Counted from the first letter of the stretch, positions 34,800 to 42,100 are shown. The stretch: 42,376 bases of DNA from Candidatus Oscillochloris fontis (GCF_004138135.1 NZ_RYFD01000040.1:1-42376); one strand, 5' to 3'. A program made the numbers and translations. The notes: generated by a model not told the origin, from the letters alone.

Positions 34800-36476
34800 A
34801 TGGCTCGACGCATCCGCTGGCAGATCGTCATTGCCGCTCTGAGTATCCTGATTGTTTCCGGGCTGCTCGGGCGTTTGGCGCTACGCAACACGGTGGTGGC
34901 AAACCCGCTCTCTGGCGGAAGCTATCGCGAAGTGTTGCTCGGTGCCCCCATTCAGCCCATCCCCATCCTCAACGACCCGCTGGCCGATCCGGTGGGCCGT
35001 GATCTGGCTGCGCTCCTCTTCGATGGCCTCATGCGCATCGGTGCTGATGGCCTGCCTGAACCGGGCCTTGCGGCTGGATACGAGATTGACCCCGCAGGTT
35101 TGGTCTATACCTTCCATCTGCGCGAGGGGGTGACATGGCACGATGGCGATGCGTTCAATGCCGATGATGTCATCTTCACGCTGCGTACTCTGCAATCTAT
35201 TGCGCAACCCGGTGAACCCGCCTTGGCTCAGATCTGGCAGGATGTGTTGGTGGATCGCGTGGATGACCTTACCGTGCGCTGTACACTCCCCGCACCGATG
35301 GCGGCTTTCCTGAGTGTGGCACGGGTGCCCATCCTTCCCGCGCACCTCCTCGCCGGGATGCCGCCGGAACAGTGGGTGACAACTGGCTATGCAACGATGT
35401 TGGTCGGCACTGGCCCCTTCAGCCTGCGCGAACTGCGCACTGATGGGGCGGTTTTGCTGGCCAACCCGGACTATTATGCGGGGCGTCCCTATCTCGATTC
35501 GCTCGAATTGCGCTTTACTGGCTCGCTCGAAGCTGCCCGCGCCGCGATCTCCCGCGCCGATGCGAGTGCCTATGGCGAGCGGGTGGATGTCAGTCCCGAC
35601 CCATCCCAGAGTCTTGCCCAGGCCAGCCTCGCGGATCGACTGCGGCGCAGTTTGGTGCCGCTCGATGAGTATACGTTGCTCACCTTCAATCTGCGGAGCA
35701 CCCCACTCGACAACCTGACCTTCCGCCAAGCCTTAGCGCATGGTCTCAGCCGTGACGCGCTGATCGAGCAGGTCATGGCGGGGATGGCGCGCCCGATTGC
35801 GACCCCCATCCTGCCTGGATCGTGGGCCTACAACCCGGATATTGCTTGGTATCGTGACGATAAGGCCACCGCAGCAACGCTGTTGGCCGAGCTTGGCTAT
35901 ACGCCAGGAGCGGATGGCATGCTCCAGCGCGATGGGCAACGCTTGAGCCTGGAGTTGATCGTGGATACCGATCCGCGCCGCCGTGCGGCTGCCGATGAGG
36001 TGGTGCGCCAATGGGCCGAGATCGGGGTGACGGTGCAGGTGGAAGAACTTGCCAGCGCCGAGCTCCAACGCCGCCTCGCCGAGCATACCTTCACCCTCGC
36101 CCTGCATAGCTGGGCGCGCCTGGGGGCCGATCCCGATGTCTACGCCCTCTGGCACTCGCTCGAAGCCTTCAACTATGCCGGCTTGGCTGATCCTGAGCTT
36201 GACAATCTGCTAGAGAGTGCCCACGATGAGAGCGAGATCGGTGCCCGTAGCGCCGATTATGCCGCCTTCCAGCGCCGCTGGATCGAACTGGCCCCCAGCA
36301 TCCTGCTCTACCAGCCGCTGTATGTCTTTGTGAGTGAACAGAGCTTGGGCGGGGTGGGCATGGCCGAGCCAGAGAGCGCCAGTAGCCAACTGCTCTTCGG
36401 CAGTGAGGATCGCTACCGCACCGTCACGCGCTGGTTCATCAACAGCTACCGCGAGATCCAAGGCGATCTGCGCTAA
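34800..36476 (+). CDS. ABC-transporter solute-binding protein, family 5 (membrane-anchored)
   Basis: 558 residues. An uncleaved-looking N-terminal segment (about 8-29, IVIAALSILIVSGLLGRLAL) without a lipobox cysteine anchors the protein. The mature part follows the family-5 pattern: LLFDGLMRIGADGLPEPGLAAGYEIDP (about 72-98), FHLREGVTWHDGDAFNADDVIFTLR (about 104-128), and LTFRQALAHGLSRDALIEQVM (about 305-325). It is a peptide/nickel-type binding protein with no permease or ATPase nearby. It probably follows secG in one transcript. Its stop abuts, with no gap, the stop of the convergent tetR gene. It is a divergent relative of the lipoprotein at 30650, about 3 kb away. Confidence 0.9.
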   Translation: MARRIRWQIVIAALSILIVSGLLGRLALRNTVVANPLSGGSYREVLLGAPIQPIPILNDPLADPVGRDLAALLFDGLMRIGADGLPEPGLAAGYEIDPAGLVYTFHLREGVTWHDGDAFNADDVIFTLRTLQSIAQPGEPALAQIWQDVLVDRVDDLTVRCTLPAPMAAFLSVARVPILPAHLLAGMPPEQWVTTGYATMLVGTGPFSLRELRTDGAVLLANPDYYAGRPYLDSLELRFTGSLEAARAAISRADASAYGERVDVSPDPSQSLAQASLADRLRRSLVPLDEYTLLTFNLRSTPLDNLTFRQALAHGLSRDALIEQVMAGMARPIATPILPGSWAYNPDIAWYRDDKATAATLLAELGYTPGADGMLQRDGQRLSLELIVDTDPRRRAAADEVVRQWAEIGVTVQVEELASAELQRRLAEHTFTLALHSWARLGADPDVYALWHSLEAFNYAGLADPELDNLLESAHDESEIGARSADYAAFQRRWIELAPSILLYQPLYVFVSEQSLGGVGMAEPESASSQLLFGSEDRYRTVTRWFINSYREIQGDLR

Positions 36477-37094
36477 CTACTCAGGCTGCATTGCCTGTAA
36501 AAAGCCCTCAATCGTCACCTGAATCATTGTTGCCGGTGGCACATGCATGATCTCCGCTTGCTCGAAGATGTAGCGGGTCAGCGCATAGGAAACAATCGGC
36601 CCCACCAGCATCCGGGCTGCCACATGCGGGTCCATACGCCGTAATCGTCCGGCATCCATTTGGCGCTCTAGGTAGGTAGCGAGAATACGCAACCCGCGCC
36701 CTGGGCCAATCTCGTTCACCAACTGCGCGACGCGGCGGTTGTGCATCGATTCAGCAATGATCACCTTGGCAATCGCCGCCGTTGGCCACTGCTCGGCAGC
36801 CTTGAGCAACCGAGCCGCAAGCTCTGGCAGCGCAACCTCTGGAGGCAGATCGAACATCTCCTCGGCATGATCCATAATCTGGATCAGCGGCATGCGCTCC
36901 AGAACCACCCGGTGCAGCAGATCCACCTTGTCCTTGAAGTAGTGGTAGATCAGCCCCGGCGAGCCGATTTTGGCCGCCTCGGCAATATCCTTGTTCGAGG
37001 TCTTCTCAAAGCCCTTGGCCGAAAAGGCGGACAGTGCCCCGTCGATGATCTGTTGGCGGCGCTGTTCGTAGTCCTGTTCATCGCGTGGCGGCAT
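36477..37094 (-). CDS. TetR-family transcriptional regulator
   Basis: 205 residues from ATG 37094; an upstream in-frame ATG at 37130 lies within the palindromic operator, making the shorter form more likely. CAGGAAT is a weak ribosome binding site. The N-terminal HTH reads RRQQIIDGALSAFSAKGFEKTSNKDIAEAAKIGSPGLIYHYFKDK (about 10-54), an unmistakable TetR domain; the rest is the helical ligand/dimer domain. A 38-base inverted repeat lies 12 bases upstream, so autorepression is likely. It is convergent with a binding-protein gene. The adjacent minus-strand transporter has its own riboswitch, so other targets are unknown. Confidence 0.93.
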   Translation of the reverse strand: MPPRDEQDYEQRRQQIIDGALSAFSAKGFEKTSNKDIAEAAKIGSPGLIYHYFKDKVDLLHRVVLERMPLIQIMDHAEEMFDLPPEVALPELAARLLKAAEQWPTAAIAKVIIAESMHNRRVAQLVNEIGPGRGLRILATYLERQMDAGRLRRMDPHVAARMLVGPIVSYALTRYIFEQAEIMHVPPATMIQVTIEGFLQAMQPE

Positions 37095-37105
37095 AGGGGG
37101 ATTCC

Positions 37106-37143
37106 TGTAAACTATTGATTGACTAATCAATCAATAGTTTACA
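37106..37143. promoter_or_regulatory. Large palindromic operator upstream of tetR
   Basis: TGTAAACTATTGATTGA and its exact reverse complement TCAATCAATAGTTTACA are separated by CTAA. Each arm is 17 bases with no mismatch. The position, 12 bases before the tetR start codon, is that of a TetR-family autoregulatory operator. The inner GATTGACTAATCAATC could be the core half-sites. It is AT-rich compared with its surroundings. Confidence 0.8.
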
Positions 37144-37162
37144 GCATTCAAGAAGGAAATGT

Positions 37163-37262
37163 CAAGGGGCTATGCCCCAAAGCCTAATTTTTTGGTGTTG
37201 TTTGATGGCACAGCCGCCAAACAACACCAAAAGAGATCTTCGGAGGCGGCGCAGCCGTCACC
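37163..37262. repeat. Partial multi-hairpin element between tetR and the binding-protein gene
   Basis: GGGGC-TAT-GCCCC, then TTTGGTGTTGTTTGATGGC-ACA-GCCGCCAAACAACACCAAA (with one mismatch in the stem), then the connector GAGATCTTCGGAGGCGGC-GCA-GCCGTC. The order matches the other copies; the terminal inverted repeats are absent. It abuts the stop codon of the minus-strand binding-protein gene. Confidence 0.85.
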
Positions 37263-38324
37263 CTACTGAATAAACTCGTTTGTAAAGGCGCTGCTCACAT
37301 CTACGGGCTGGGTGAGCAGGCTCGCCGCCCGCATAAACTCCTCGGTCTTAACCCAGGTCTCACTATTGGTAAAGCCCAAACCCTCGGCCTCTGTCTGAGC
37401 GCTCGTCCAGTAGGGCAGGCTCTCAACCAACACCTGGCGCTGGAGTTCCACATCACCCAACTGGGCTTCGGGGATGAAACTGAGGCTAAGGGTGAAGGCT
37501 TCATCAGGATCGGCCAGGGTGTCGGCGAGGCCACGCAACGAGGCCAAAATGAAGGCTCGCACCAACTCCGGGTCTTGCGCGATCAGTTGTTCACTGGCCA
37601 CGATCCCATTTGCGGCCAGATCATAGACATCGGCGACGCGCAGCACATCAACCTCAATCCCCTGCTGGCGCAGCACAACCGGCTCGTTCATGCCATAGCC
37701 GATCCCCACCTGTACGTTATCCTCAAGCACCGACTGGGCCTGGGTGAAGCCGATCTCTTGCACATTCATGACGCTCTCGTCAAGCTGGTTGGCGTAGAGG
37801 ATGGCCATGAGGGCATACAGGCTCTCACCGAAACGGCCCGGAATACCTACCGTCTTGCCCTTGAGATCCTCGACACTCTGGAGGCCAATGGTAGATTTGG
37901 CGAAGAAGACCACCGGGAACTGCTGGTAAAGAGTCATGACCGTCTTGACCGGCAAGCCATTCTGGCGCGCCAGCAGGTTTGAGGTACCGCTGGCGGTGGC
38001 GAATTCAACCTTACTCTCCGGCCATGCAGCCACGCGAGTGACGACATCATTCTCGAAGTTGTAGTCGAAGACGACCTCCAAGCCAGCCTCGGCATAGTAG
38101 CCCTTGGCCGCCGCGACATAGTAGGGTGCGAACTGAATGTTGGGGATGTAGGACATCGCCAGCGTGACCCGGCGCAGTTCCGGGGTGGCTGGGGTTGGCT
38201 CGGTGGCGACCGCAGCGGTCGGGGGCGTGGTTGGTGCGGCGGTGGGGCTAGTCGTAGCCGCCGGCGCACCACAAGCAGCGAGAATGAATGCAACGGTCAG
38301 AACCATCCAGAGACGCTTGAACAC
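37263..38324 (-). CDS. ribY: NMT1/THI5-like solute-binding lipoprotein, probable riboflavin transporter subunit RibY
   Basis: 353 residues from GTG 38324, chosen because AAGGAGG lies five bases upstream; the frame extends further but that part overlaps the permease gene. Lipobox ILAAC puts the acylated cysteine at C18, followed by a Thr/Pro/Ala linker. The binding domain is NMT1/THI5-like: SYIPNIQFAPYYVAAAKGYYAEAGLEV, VKTVMTLYQQFPVVFFAKS, LKGKTVGIPGRFGESLYALM, and IGYGMNEPVVLRQQGIEV. In this family the ligand varies (thiamin precursor, sulfonate, riboflavin). The FMN riboswitch just upstream of the permease gene points to riboflavin. No ATPase gene is present in the window. Confidence 0.8.
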   Translation of the reverse strand: MFKRLWMVLTVAFILAACGAPAATTSPTAAPTTPPTAAVATEPTPATPELRRVTLAMSYIPNIQFAPYYVAAAKGYYAEAGLEVVFDYNFENDVVTRVAAWPESKVEFATASGTSNLLARQNGLPVKTVMTLYQQFPVVFFAKSTIGLQSVEDLKGKTVGIPGRFGESLYALMAILYANQLDESVMNVQEIGFTQAQSVLEDNVQVGIGYGMNEPVVLRQQGIEVDVLRVADVYDLAANGIVASEQLIAQDPELVRAFILASLRGLADTLADPDEAFTLSLSFIPEAQLGDVELQRQVLVESLPYWTSAQTEAEGLGFTNSETWVKTEEFMRAASLLTQPVDVSSAFTNEFIQ

Positions 38325-38350
38325 ACGGACCTCCTTCGATAGACAGAAAC

Positions 38351-39160
38351 CTATGCCTCCCAACGCACAAGCAGACGCTCCAGCAGGGTGGCGAGCAGAT
38401 AGAAGAGCAGGGTCATGGTGGCCAGCGTGAGCAGCGCCACGAAGATGAGCGGAGTATCGAAGAGGCCACGGGCGATATTGATCAGCGCACCCAAGCCCTC
38501 TCGCCCGGCCACAAACTCGCCCACCACCGCGCCGGTGGTCGCCAGCGCCAAGCCAGTCCGCACACCGCCAAAGAGCACCGGCAGCGCCAGCGATGATTCT
38601 ACATAACGCAAGATTTGCCAACGGCTGGCCCCGCTGATCAGGGCCATCTCACGCAGTTCGGGGGCAATACCCCGCAACGCAATCACCGTACTGAGGAGAA
38701 TGGGCAAGAAGGTGATCAGTGCGGCAATCAGCAGTTTGGACTGGAGTCCCGGCCCAAACCAGAGGATAATCAGCGGGGCAACCGCCACCACCGGCACCGC
38801 CTGGCTAGCGGCCAGAATCGGGCTGAATGCCCGATCCAGCCAGGGGCTATGCGCCAACAGGTAGCCCAGTGTCAGACCGAGGATGAGCGCGATCCCGAAG
38901 CCCCCTAGCGCTTCAACCAGGGTCGCCGAGGTGTGCCGCCACAGCAGACCACTTGCGGCAGTGGCGATAAAGCGCTCCCAGACCTGGCTAGGGGCTGGGA
39001 GGATGAAGGCCCGATAGTTGCCCCAACTAACCACCGCCTGCCAGAGTGCCAGCAGACCCAGTAATGCCACTGGCAGACCGAGCCAATGCAGATCGAAGCG
39101 CCGCCGCACCGGACGGGTGGCATCAATCATGGTGCGCTGGAGAGGAAGAGAGTTCTGCAT
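38351..39160 (-). CDS. ribX: ABC-transporter permease, probable riboflavin transporter subunit RibX
   Basis: 269 residues from ATG 39160, with GGAG nine bases upstream; ATG 39175 is a plausible alternative, and both lie downstream of the riboswitch terminator. About six membrane segments and the EAA-type cytoplasmic loop (ELREMALISGASRWQILRYVESSLALPVLFGG, about 175-206) place it in the BPD/SsuC-TauC-ThiX group of permeases. The binding-protein gene follows 26 bases later, so the two are one operon under FMN control. Known RibXY systems in Chloroflexi share this arrangement. The assignment to riboflavin is by riboswitch context. Confidence 0.82.
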   Translation of the reverse strand: MQNSLPLQRTMIDATRPVRRRFDLHWLGLPVALLGLLALWQAVVSWGNYRAFILPAPSQVWERFIATAASGLLWRHTSATLVEALGGFGIALILGLTLGYLLAHSPWLDRAFSPILAASQAVPVVAVAPLIILWFGPGLQSKLLIAALITFLPILLSTVIALRGIAPELREMALISGASRWQILRYVESSLALPVLFGGVRTGLALATTGAVVGEFVAGREGLGALINIARGLFDTPLIFVALLTLATMTLLFYLLATLLERLLVRWEA

Positions 39161-39188
39161 ACGGGCTTGCTCCATCGCCGCAGGGCAA

Positions 39189-39448
39189 CAAAAAACCCCG
39201 CAGCCATTGGCTTCGGGGCAGGCAGACGGATATCGCAGAGGAACGGCACACTGCCGCACCTACGCAACTATACGGCGAAGAAGAGCGCAACCTCCAGGAG
39301 GCTGCACAATCATACCGTCGTCTGCACGATCTCCTTTACATCCGGACTGTAACCGTCGGCCCCGGAGTTTCACCGGATCATGCGTGCCTCGCAACACGCT
39401 CGTGGGCTCTACCACCGATCGGGAATTTCACCCTGCCCCGAAGATCGT
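39189..39448 (-). ncRNA. FMN riboswitch (RFN element) with terminator expression platform
   Basis: On the minus strand the aptamer (39448-39326) shows the RFN signature: CTTCGGGGCAGGGTGAAATT, CCCGATCGGTGGT, AGCCCACGAGC, GATCCGGTGAAACTCCGG, GGCCGACGGTTACAGTCCGG, and ATGTAAAGGAG. P1 pairs ACGATCTTC (39448-39440) with GGAGATCGT (39334-39326). Downstream, CCTGCCCCGAAG (39222-39211) is exactly complementary to aptamer strand 39443-39432 (antiterminator) and is also the 5' arm of the terminator. The ribX start lies about 30 bases beyond. FMN binding should favour the terminator, an OFF switch. Confidence 0.95.
39190..39218 (-). terminator. Intrinsic terminator of the FMN riboswitch
   Basis: On the minus strand CCCCG-AAGCC-AAT-GGCT-G-CGGGG forms a stem with a small internal asymmetry, followed by TTTTTT (39195-39190). 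Its 5' arm lies within the segment complementary to the aptamer 5' strand, so it competes with the antiterminator. Confidence 0.85.
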
Positions 39449-39464
39449 CAATTCATTTGGGTTC

Positions 39465-39493
39465 ATGATAGCATTAAAATTGGTTCATCGCAA
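39465..39493 (-). promoter_or_regulatory. Promoter of the riboswitch-ribX-ribY operon
   Basis: On the minus strand TTGCGA (39493-39488), a 17-base spacer and TATCAT (39470-39465). The predicted start near 39458 is about ten bases before the first pairing strand of the aptamer, consistent with a riboswitch leader. Confidence 0.6.
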
Positions 39494-39511
39494 GCGACGT
39501 GAGACGCAAGT

Positions 39512-39660
39512 AGGGCATGTGCAACGCCCTTGGGCTGCGCCCCAAAACCCAGTTTTTGGTATTGTTTGGCGGCGAAGCCGTCAAACAATACCAAAAAAAG
39601 ATCTTCGAGGGCGGAAAAGCCACCCTCGAACCTCCACCGGAGGTGACGTTGCACATACCC
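39512..39660. repeat. Second 149-base copy of the multi-hairpin element
   Basis: Ends AGGGCATGTGCAACG and the near reverse complement CGTTGCACATACCC. Interior order: TTGGGC-TGC-GCCCCAA, TTTTTGGTATTGTTTGGCGG and its pairing partner CCGTCAAACAATACCAAAAA, connector AAAAGATCTTCG, GAGGGCGG-AAAAG-CCACCCTC, and CCACCGGAGGTG. It has the same length as the copy at 14619 but opposite orientation. Half of a GTAGGGGCG-family arm (GATGCTTCGTCCCAC, 39661-39675) adjoins it. No target duplication is evident here. Confidence 0.9.
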
Positions 39661-39752
39661 GATGCTTCGTCCCACAATGCCTAGGCACAGGCGTAGGAAG
39701 TATGGTATGATCGATCTCACGAAACGACTGTAATAGCTTGAGGGACAGCACC

Positions 39753-40337
39753 GTGGCAGCAACCAGAATCTTGATCGCTGAAGATAACGATCTGGTCTCA
39801 CTCACGCTCGAAGAGCAACTGAGGGGACTAGGCTATGATGTGGTCGGCATTGCCCGTAACGGAGCCGAAGCGATTACGCTGGCCGGACGCCTCAAGCCAG
39901 ATTTGATCATGATGGACATCCGCATGCCGGAGATGGAGGGCACGGAGGCGGCGGCGCGCATTCGCGACCTGATGGCAGTGCCGATTATTATGCTCACTGC
40001 CTATGCCGACAAAGAGACCGTGCGCAAGGCCGAGGCGGCGGGTGCGCTGGCCTATTTGGTCAAGCCAGTGAATGAGAATGAACTGCCACCGGCGATCAAT
40101 ATTGCGTTGGCGCGCTTCAAAGAGGTGCAAAGCCTGCGTACCCAAGTGAATGAACTTGAGGACTCGTTAGAAGCCCGTAAATTGATCGAGCGTGCCAAGG
40201 GAATCCTGATGCAGCGCTTGGGCTTGAATGAGCGCGATGCCTATGAGCGTTTGCGCCAACGTGCCCGCGATAAGCGCGCCAAGATGAAGGATATTGCCCA
40301 GGCGATCATCGAGGCTGAGGAGTTACTCGGCTCGTAG
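39753..40337 (+). CDS. Response regulator with ANTAR RNA-binding domain
   Basis: 194 residues from GTG 39753, with GAGGGA seven bases upstream (an in-frame TTG at 39738 is less likely). Receiver domain (about 1-120): acidic IAEDND, phospho-acceptor in LIMMDIRMPEMEG, T in IIMLTAYADK and K in AYLVKPV. Coiled linker, then ANTAR domain (about 135-190): LEARKLIERAKGILMQRLGLNERDAYERLRQRA and the conserved AxxIAxAI-like DIAQAIIEAEELL. ANTAR proteins bind paired RNA hairpins and promote antitermination. No histidine kinase is adjacent. Its stop is only seven bases before the promoter of an attenuator-controlled operon, a suggestive but unproven neighbour. Confidence 0.93.
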   Translation: MAATRILIAEDNDLVSLTLEEQLRGLGYDVVGIARNGAEAITLAGRLKPDLIMMDIRMPEMEGTEAAARIRDLMAVPIIMLTAYADKETVRKAEAAGALAYLVKPVNENELPPAINIALARFKEVQSLRTQVNELEDSLEARKLIERAKGILMQRLGLNERDAYERLRQRARDKRAKMKDIAQAIIEAEELLGS

Positions 40338-40343
40338 AATCCA

Positions 40344-40372
40344 TTGACGATCTACACCGTGTGTGGTATAGT
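40344..40372 (+). promoter_or_regulatory. Promoter of the aro leader-aroH-aroF operon
   Basis: TTGACG (40344-40349), a 17-base spacer and TATAGT (40367-40372). Both hexamers differ from consensus by one base. The start should lie near 40379, giving a leader of about 208 bases before aroH that contains the leader peptide and terminator. Confidence 0.8.
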
Positions 40373-40412
40373 CTGCCCATCGCAGCTATGATTCTTGGAG
40401 TAGCCTAGCCCA

Positions 40413-40490
40413 ATGCCAACTCTGGCCAACAGCTTTAGCTATTACTGGTTTACCAGCCTACATATGGCCTGGTCGCTGCGCACTGTCTAG
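40413..40490 (+). CDS. Aromatic leader peptide (25 residues), transcription attenuation
   Basis: An ATG frame too short for routine gene calls: 25 codons, beginning MPTLANSFSYYWFT and ending SLRTV, stop TAG 40488-40490. Residues 8-13 are Phe-Ser-Tyr-Tyr-Trp-Phe, and Trp recurs at 20; six aromatic residues of 25, covering all three aromatic amino acids, upstream of chorismate mutase and DAHP synthase genes. GGAG lies 12 bases before the ATG, a rather long spacing. The codons for the cluster occupy 40434-40451, directly before the first strand of the attenuator, so a stalled ribosome would cover that strand. It is probably not a functional product in itself. Confidence 0.85.
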   Translation: MPTLANSFSYYWFTSLHMAWSLRTV

Positions 40491-40556
40491 AAACTTCTGT
40501 CATTTCGACAATTGGTGTAGAGGGCGTGAGGCAGCCGGGCCTCACGCCCTTTCGTT
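40452..40556 (+). promoter_or_regulatory. Attenuator: alternative hairpins and terminator before aroH
   Basis: Strand 1 ACCAGCC (40452-40458) pairs with strand 2 GGCCTGGT (40466-40473; seven pairs, one bulge). Strand 2 can instead pair with GCCGGGCC (40534-40541; eight pairs including two wobbles), extending through GCTGCGC to GCGTGAGGC with single mismatches. That alternative destroys the terminator AGGGCGTGAGGC / GCCTCACGCCCT (40521-40532 with 40539-40550; 12 perfect pairs, loop AGCCGG) followed by TTCGTTGTTT. These are the pause, antiterminator and terminator structures of a ribosome-mediated attenuator. Confidence 0.82.
40521..40556 (+). terminator. Intrinsic terminator of the aro attenuator
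   Basis: A 12-pair perfect GC-rich stem with six-base loop AGCCGG, followed by T-rich CTTTCGTTGTTT. It lies 30 bases after the leader-peptide stop codon and 36 bases before the aroH start codon. Confidence 0.88.
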
Positions 40557-40586
40557 GTTTCCGGTGTTTAGCAGAGAGGAAGAGGT

Positions 40587-40988
40587 ATGACCATCTGGTG
40601 CCGGGGTATCCGTGGCGCGATCACCTGCGACGAGAATAGCCGCGAGGCGATTCTGGCTGCAACCCGCGAGATGCTCCAACTGATGATCGCGTCGAACGAC
40701 CTACGGCCCGAAGATGTTGCCAGTGCTATTTTTACCACTACTCCCGACCTGAATGCTGAATTTCCGGCGGTGGCTGCGCGTGAGTTGGGCTGGGTTGATA
40801 CCGCGCTGATGTGTGGCCACGAGATGAGTGTTCCCGGTAGTTTGCCGCGCTGTATCCGTGTGCTTGTCCACTGGAACACCGAGCGCACTGCTCGCGAGGT
40901 GATCCATATCTACCTACGCGGGGCCAGTAACCTGCGCCCCGAACTTGCCGCCCAGATGGCGGCGTTCCGTATTCCTCACGAGGGGTGA
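40587..40988 (+). CDS. aroH: Chorismate mutase, AroH type
   Basis: 133 residues, the usual length for the monofunctional AroH fold (trimer of pseudo-alpha/beta barrels). It rearranges chorismate to prephenate, the branch towards Phe and Tyr. Conserved elements include the start [20 protein letters not shown] (Arg of the RGIRGA motif binds substrate), [30 protein letters not shown], the [10 protein letters not shown] segment with the catalytic-site arginine, and the [15 protein letters not shown]-terminus. AGAGGAAGAGG precedes the ATG. It is first in the attenuator-controlled operon, about 100 bases before aroF. Confidence 0.95.
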   Translation: MTIWCRGIRGAITCDENSREAILAATREMLQLMIASNDLRPEDVASAIFTTTPDLNAEFPAVAARELGWVDTALMCGHEMSVPGSLPRCIRVLVHWNTERTAREVIHIYLRGASNLRPELAAQMAAFRIPHEG

Positions 40989-41089
40989 TTCGTATGCACC
41001 AGATCGTCCCCGCTGCCATATCCAACGGTACGTTGTGCCGTATGCCCGCGCCAACCCTTAGCCAACCTGAAACCGAGGAGGATCGTTCT

Positions 41090-42100
41090 ATGATCGTGGT
41101 GATGCAGACTGGTTCAACCCAAGCCGATATTGATGCTGTTCTTGAGCGCCTGAAGGAGTACAACCTGCAAGGCCATCTGACAATCGGGGCCGAGCGCACC
41201 GTTGTGGCGGTGGTGGGAGCCACCATTCCGCCCACGTTACGCGAGGAGATGGAGTACTTCAGTGGGGTAAAGGAGACGGTGCGGATCACCCAGCCCTACA
41301 AGCTTGTGTCGCGTGAGGTGCGCCCCGATGACACCATCGTGGAGGTGCGCGGGGTGAAGGTGGGTGGCGGCAGCACCGTGGTGATTGCGGGGCCATGTTC
41401 GGTGGAGAGCGAGGAGCAGATTATGGAGTCGGCGCGTGCGGTGCGCGAGGCGGGTGCCTCGATGCTGCGTGGCGGAGCCTTCAAACCGCGCTCTTCACCC
41501 TACACCTTCCGGGGGCTGGGCGAATTGGGCCTCCGACTGCTCGCCCAGGCGCGTGACGAGACCGGCTTGCCCATCGTCACCGAGGTGATGACCCCAACCG
41601 ACGTGGATCTGGTGGCGCGCTACGCCGATGTGTTGCAGATTGGGGCACGCAACATGCAGAACTACCAACTGCTCGAAGAGGTGGGGCGCACGGGAATGCC
41701 GGTGCTGCTCAAGCGTGGGCTATCGGCGACGATTGAGGAGTGGCTGCTGAGTGCCGAGTATGTGATCGCCCAGGGCAACCCGAATGTCATCCTGTGTGAG
41801 CGCGGCATCCGCACCTTCGAGACCGCCACCCGCAACACGATGGATCTTAACGCGGTAGCGCTGGCCAAGCGGCGCACCCACTTGCCCGTCATCGCCGATC
41901 CTAGCCACGGTACGGGCAAGTGGTACCTCGTGGGGCCGCTGGCGCTGGCCAGCATCGCCGCCGGTGCTGATGGGGTGATTCTGGAAGTCCACCCCGACCC
42001 GGATCGCGCCAAGTCGGACGGCGGTCAGTCGCTCAACCCAGAGAACTTCGCGGCGCTGATGCCCAAGATCGCGGCGGTGGCGGCGGCGGTACGGGGGTAG
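41090..42100 (+). CDS. aroF: 3-deoxy-7-phosphoheptulonate (DAHP) synthase, type I beta with N-terminal regulatory domain
   Basis: 336 residues from ATG 41090, supported by GAGGAGG about seven bases upstream; the frame opens further upstream at 40985, but that part overlaps aroH by four bases and is unlike the family. The N-terminal about 68 residues ([21 protein letters not shown] onward) form the ferredoxin-like regulatory domain of the Thermotoga-type enzyme, known there to mediate Tyr/Phe feedback. The catalytic barrel includes [69 protein letters not shown] and [12 protein letters not shown]. It makes the first committed step of aromatic synthesis from PEP and erythrose 4-phosphate. Confidence 0.96.
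   Translation: MIVVMQTGSTQADIDAVLERLKEYNLQGHLTIGAERTVVAVVGATIPPTLREEMEYFSGVKETVRITQPYKLVSREVRPDDTIVEVRGVKVGGGSTVVIAGPCSVESEEQIMESARAVREAGASMLRGGAFKPRSSPYTFRGLGELGLRLLAQARDETGLPIVTEVMTPTDVDLVARYADVLQIGARNMQNYQLLEEVGRTGMPVLLKRGLSATIEEWLLSAEYVIAQGNPNVILCERGIRTFETATRNTMDLNAVALAKRRTHLPVIADPSHGTGKWYLVGPLALASIAAGADGVILEVHPDPDRAKSDGGQSLNPENFAALMPKIAAVAAAVRG

Noticed and set aside
38325-38621. N-terminal extension of the RibY-like protein by 99 residues
   Set aside because: It would overlap the permease gene and precede a signal peptide; the GTG at 38324 has an ideal ribosome binding site and leads directly into the lipobox.
40533-40538. Hexaloop AGCCGG of the aro terminator as an ANTAR target
   Set aside because: Canonical targets need two adjacent hexaloops with A at position 1 and G at position 4; here position 4 is C and the other hairpin has a seven-base loop.
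40985-41089. Upstream extension of the DAHP synthase (35 residues)
   Set aside because: Not similar to the family start; ATG 41090 follows GAGGAGG and begins the expected regulatory domain.
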